In this document: in pieces, positions 14,372 to 17,208 of the stretch | Layout: each line of letters starts with the position of its first letter | Numbering within the stretch: position 1 is the first letter of the stretch | Assembly: GCA_002702965.1 (NCBI GenBank) | Contig: PADE01000155.1 | Span: forward strand, 23,629-40,836 | Direction: 5' to 3' | From: Planctomycetaceae bacterium | GTDB lineage: Bacteria; Planctomycetota; Planctomycetia; Pirellulales; Pirellulaceae | DNA: 17,208 bases | Made by a program: the position numbers and the translations under genes | Notes under the pieces: generated by a model | Told to the model about the DNA's origin: nothing | The model's database searches: none | What the model saw: only the letters and a program-made list of their open reading frames with translations

Positions 14372-17208
14372 ATGATCAGACACCTTCGGTTCGCTTACGG
14401 TCGATTCCCGGCGCTGCCATGTCGTCTCGCCTGCGCCCTGGTGGTAGGGATCCCCGTCGGCTTGCGGGCGGCGGACCCGTTGGTCGACTTCAATCGCGAC
14501 ATCCGGCCGGTTCTGGCGGAAAACTGCTACCGCTGTCACGGACCAGACGCCGAGGCGCGGCAAGCCGAACTCCGCCTCGACCTGCCACTGGTACGCGCGC
14601 CCGAGGCCCGGCAAAACTTGCTCCAGGAGTTGAGCGAGCGGATCGCCAGCAACGACCCGGACCGTGTCATGCCTCCCCCAGCTTCCAATCAGACGCTGAC
14701 ACCCGCCGAGCGAGAACAGCTGCGGCGGTGGGCTACCACAGGTGCTGTGTATGCGCCGCACTGGTCACTGATTCCCCCCGCGAGGCCGCCGCTGCCAACC
14801 GCCACCGTTGGGCCCCGCGCCCGTAACGCGGTCGATCGCTTTGTGCTGGCGCGGATGGCTGCGCGCGGCCTGCGGCCCGCTTCCGAGGCCTCCCGACAGA
14901 CGCTCATCCGGCGAGTGACACTCGATTTGACGGGTCTGGCCCCCACGCCCGACGAGCTGGCGCAGCACCTCCAAGACGCTTCACCCGATGCCCACCACCG
15001 CCTCGTCGATCGGCTGTTGAGCTCTCCCCGTTTCGGTGAACACATCGCCTGGATGTGGCTTGAGGCAGCGCGTTACGGAGACACCAATGGGTACCAGGGC
15101 GATCGCACACGGACCATGCACTTTTGGCGAGACTGGGTCATCCGAGCCTTCAACGACAGTATGCCGTTTGACCAGTTCACCATGGAGCAGCTGGCGGGGG
15201 ATCTGTTCCCAAACCCGACCAAGGACCAACTGGTGGCCACCGGTTTCAATCGCAACCACCCGCTCAACGGTGAGGGGGGACGGATCGCAGAGGAAAACCG
15301 AGTCGAGTACGTGTTCGACCGAACCGAAACCACCGCGACCGTCTGGCTCGGATTTACCGTCGGCTGCGCCCGTTGCCACGACCATAAGTACGATCCGATC
15401 TCGCAGCGTGAGTACTACCGGCTGTTCGCGTACTTCAACAACATCGCTGAATCGGGGAGTGTCGACAAAGGAGGCAACGCGAATCCGGTCGAACGGGTGC
15501 CCGACAACCTGCAGCGGATCCGACTCGCATCGCTGACTGCCGAGATTGTCCACGCGCGGTCGATCACCCAAGGGCCACTCGCCGACCTGGCTGCGCTGCG
15601 CACCCGGTGGGCCGCGGAGATCCAATCCGCTCACAAGAGCGGCTCGCTCCAAGGCTGGCATGCGCTTTCCCCACAGAACCCCGTCTCAACCGGCGACGTA
15701 AAATTGCGCGTGCTGGCCGACGGTTCGGTCCTCGCCAGCGGTCCGTTTCCCGAACGGGCCGACTATGCGCTACAAGCCTCGATGCCACTGAAACGGCTGA
15801 CCGGTCTGCGCCTGGAAGCCCTCACCGACGAGCGTTTGGAATACGACGGTCCCGGACGCCGAGCGAATTTTGTGCTCACCCAGTTCGCGGTCGAACTGCA
15901 CCGCGACGGAGCGCCCCCCCGCTCGCTGCAGTTCTCGACGGCGACCGCCGACCACAGTGAGCCGGCGTGGCCGGTGGCGGGCGCTATCGACGCCGCTGAC
16001 GACAAGGGCTGGGGAATCTCGGACGGCGAAATCAACACGGCCCAGGATCGACAGGCGGTATTTACCTTGAAAACACCGGTCGAGCTGGCCAACGGCAGCT
16101 CGCTGGTGATCAAGCTCCGCCACCAGTCGGATTTCAAACACCATCTACTGGGGCGTTTTCGAATCTCGGCAACCGATGTCGACCACCCGTCACTGCAAAC
16201 CCCGGTCGTCCCACCCGCCCAGATACTCCAGCTCCTGGAAACGCCCGAGGGTGAGCTGACCGAGTCCCAACGCGATGCGGTCGCCGTGTATCACCGGTCT
16301 ACCACGCGTGTGTTCCGCGACGCCCGGCGCGCCGCGTCGCTGGCCCGCGCAGAACGGCGTCGGATCACCGACAAGATGTCTGAGACGATGGTGATGCGCG
16401 ACCGACCCCAGCCGCGGGTCACGCACGTCCTGCAAATCGGCCGCTACGACAAGCCGGATACCTCCCAGGCCCTTTCCCCGGGTACCCCCGCCTGTCTACC
16501 TGCGCAGGTCAAAGATGCTCCCCCCAATCGTCTCGGCCTGGCAACCTGGCTGGTCAATGGCAAACACCCGCTCACGGCGCGGGTCGCCGTGAACCGCTAC
16601 TGGCAGTTCCTGTTTGGTCGGGGACTGGTCCGTACGCCGGAAGATTTCGGGACCCAGGGCAGGCTCCCCACGCATCCGCGGCTGCTCGACTGGCTGGCCC
16701 GCGAATGGGTGGAGGCCGGCTGGGATCTGAAACAGATGGCGCGACTGTTGACGACCAGCGCCACCTATCGGCAGTCGGCGATCGCGCCCGCCGAAACACG
16801 CGAGCTGGATCCCGAGAATCAGTGGTTGAGTCACGCGCCACGGCACCGCCTACCCTCCCACGTGATCCGGGACAACGCGTTGTTTGTCGCCGGCCTGCTC
16901 GTCGATAAAATCGGCGGACCCTCGGTCAAGCCGTACCAACCGGCTGGCCTGTGGGCCGATTTCAGCTTCGGGAAAATCAAGTACGCCCCCGACACGGGTG
17001 CGAAGCTCTACCGCCGTAGCCTGTACACGTTCTGGCGGCGCTCGCTCGGACCGCCCAATCTGTTTGACGAAGCCAACCGCCAAGTCTGCAGTGTCCGTAC
17101 GCTACGGACGAATACGCCGCTGCACGCGCTGACGGTCTTGAACGACACAACGTACGTCGAGGCGGCGCGGGTGCTCGCCGCGCGGGTCCTGGCAGCAGCG
17201 AGCGAACG
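14372..17208 (+). CDS. PSCyt1/DUF1549/DUF1553 planctomycete protein (3' partial)
   Basis: The frame is open from ATG 14372 to the window edge (945 complete codons), so the C-terminus is missing. AGGA lies about 9 nt before the start. The signal peptide spans about 1-34 (basic start, hydrophobic CALVVGIPVG, cleavage at LRAA). A planctomycete cytochrome-c domain follows (about 38-130) with Cys52, Cys55, His56 in CYRCHGPD. DUF1549 (about 150-365) has RVTLDLTGLAPTPDEL and a second CxxCH, Cys332/Cys335/His336 in CARCHDHKYDP. A beta-rich insert spans about 425-605. DUF1553 then begins near 710 (NRLGLATWLVNGKHPLTARVAVNR, DNALFVAGLLVDKIGGPSVKPYQP, KLYRRSLYTFWRR). Such proteins are numerous in planctomycetes, often beside sulfatases and DUF1501 genes. 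Their role is not established; surface or periplasmic redox-linked polysaccharide processing is suspected. Confidence 0.95.
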   Translation, partial: MIRHLRFAYGRFPALPCRLACALVVGIPVGLRAADPLVDFNRDIRPVLAENCYRCHGPDAEARQAELRLDLPLVRAPEARQNLLQELSERIASNDPDRVMPPPASNQTLTPAEREQLRRWATTGAVYAPHWSLIPPARPPLPTATVGPRARNAVDRFVLARMAARGLRPASEASRQTLIRRVTLDLTGLAPTPDELAQHLQDASPDAHHRLVDRLLSSPRFGEHIAWMWLEAARYGDTNGYQGDRTRTMHFWRDWVIRAFNDSMPFDQFTMEQLAGDLFPNPTKDQLVATGFNRNHPLNGEGGRIAEENRVEYVFDRTETTATVWLGFTVGCARCHDHKYDPISQREYYRLFAYFNNIAESGSVDKGGNANPVERVPDNLQRIRLASLTAEIVHARSITQGPLADLAALRTRWAAEIQSAHKSGSLQGWHALSPQNPVSTGDVKLRVLADGSVLASGPFPERADYALQASMPLKRLTGLRLEALTDERLEYDGPGRRANFVLTQFAVELHRDGAPPRSLQFSTATADHSEPAWPVAGAIDAADDKGWGISDGEINTAQDRQAVFTLKTPVELANGSSLVIKLRHQSDFKHHLLGRFRISATDVDHPSLQTPVVPPAQILQLLETPEGELTESQRDAVAVYHRSTTRVFRDARRAASLARAERRRITDKMSETMVMRDRPQPRVTHVLQIGRYDKPDTSQALSPGTPACLPAQVKDAPPNRLGLATWLVNGKHPLTARVAVNRYWQFLFGRGLVRTPEDFGTQGRLPTHPRLLDWLAREWVEAGWDLKQMARLLTTSATYRQSAIAPAETRELDPENQWLSHAPRHRLPSHVIRDNALFVAGLLVDKIGGPSVKPYQPAGLWADFSFGKIKYAPDTGAKLYRRSLYTFWRRSLGPPNLFDEANRQVCSVRTLRTNTPLHALTVLNDTTYVEAARVLAARVLAAASE

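Noticed and set aside
14159..15661. Minus-strand frames opposite the DUF1549 region (for example 14981-15661, 226 codons)
   Set aside because: The + strand carries clear PSCyt1 and DUF1549 motifs throughout; these are antisense shadows.
1..17208. Mobile elements, CRISPR arrays, phage or defence genes
   Set aside because: No transposase, integrase, spaced direct repeats or known defence domains were seen in any supported reading frame.

Overview
The window looks like a chromosomal segment of a GC-rich planctomycete, most likely of the Pirellulales type. The evidence is the gene families, not any marker gene. A DUF1549/DUF1553 protein with a planctomycete cytochrome-c domain, a TIGR02603-type heme domain joined to DUF6797, a secreted sulfatase of the GKWQ type, a Gfo/Idh/MocA oxidoreductase with a sugar-phosphate-isomerase-like TIM barrel, and a secreted GDSL hydrolase are together characteristic of that phylum. 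I see no tRNA, rRNA, CRISPR array, insertion sequence or phage gene.

Layout. 1-657 (+) is the 3' part of a GDSL/SGNH hydrolase gene that enters from the left. 854-1382 (+) is a broken DUF2585 (UPF0314-like) membrane-protein gene: two well-conserved halves lie in different frames and the middle of the family is missing. 1479-4760 (-) is a three-gene catabolic cassette, transcribed as TIM-barrel isomerase/epimerase, then Gfo/Idh/MocA dehydrogenase, then iron-type alcohol dehydrogenase, with gaps of 22 and 35 bp. 4951-9483 (-) is one 1510-residue exported protein combining a TIM barrel, a LamG-like domain, a c-type heme domain, DUF6797, a beta-propeller and an azurin-like copper domain. 9640-11483 (-) is a tight pair, an Nfu iron-sulfur carrier followed after 8 bp by an ATP-grasp ligase. 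11484-11807 is a divergent intergenic region with several strong hairpins. 11808-17208 (+) carries an exported SMP-30/gluconolactonase-like propeller, a sulfatase, and a DUF1549/DUF1553 protein that runs off the right edge.

How the genes may work together (inference). The right-hand genes and the large fusion protein look like extracytoplasmic machinery for attacking sulfated polysaccharides and handling electrons through heme and copper centres. The 1479-4760 cassette would act in the cytoplasm on a released sugar or polyol by isomerisation, oxidation and aldehyde reduction. No substrate can be named. The most unusual items are the six-module redox fusion protein, the interrupted DUF2585 gene and the structured leader before the SMP-30-like gene.
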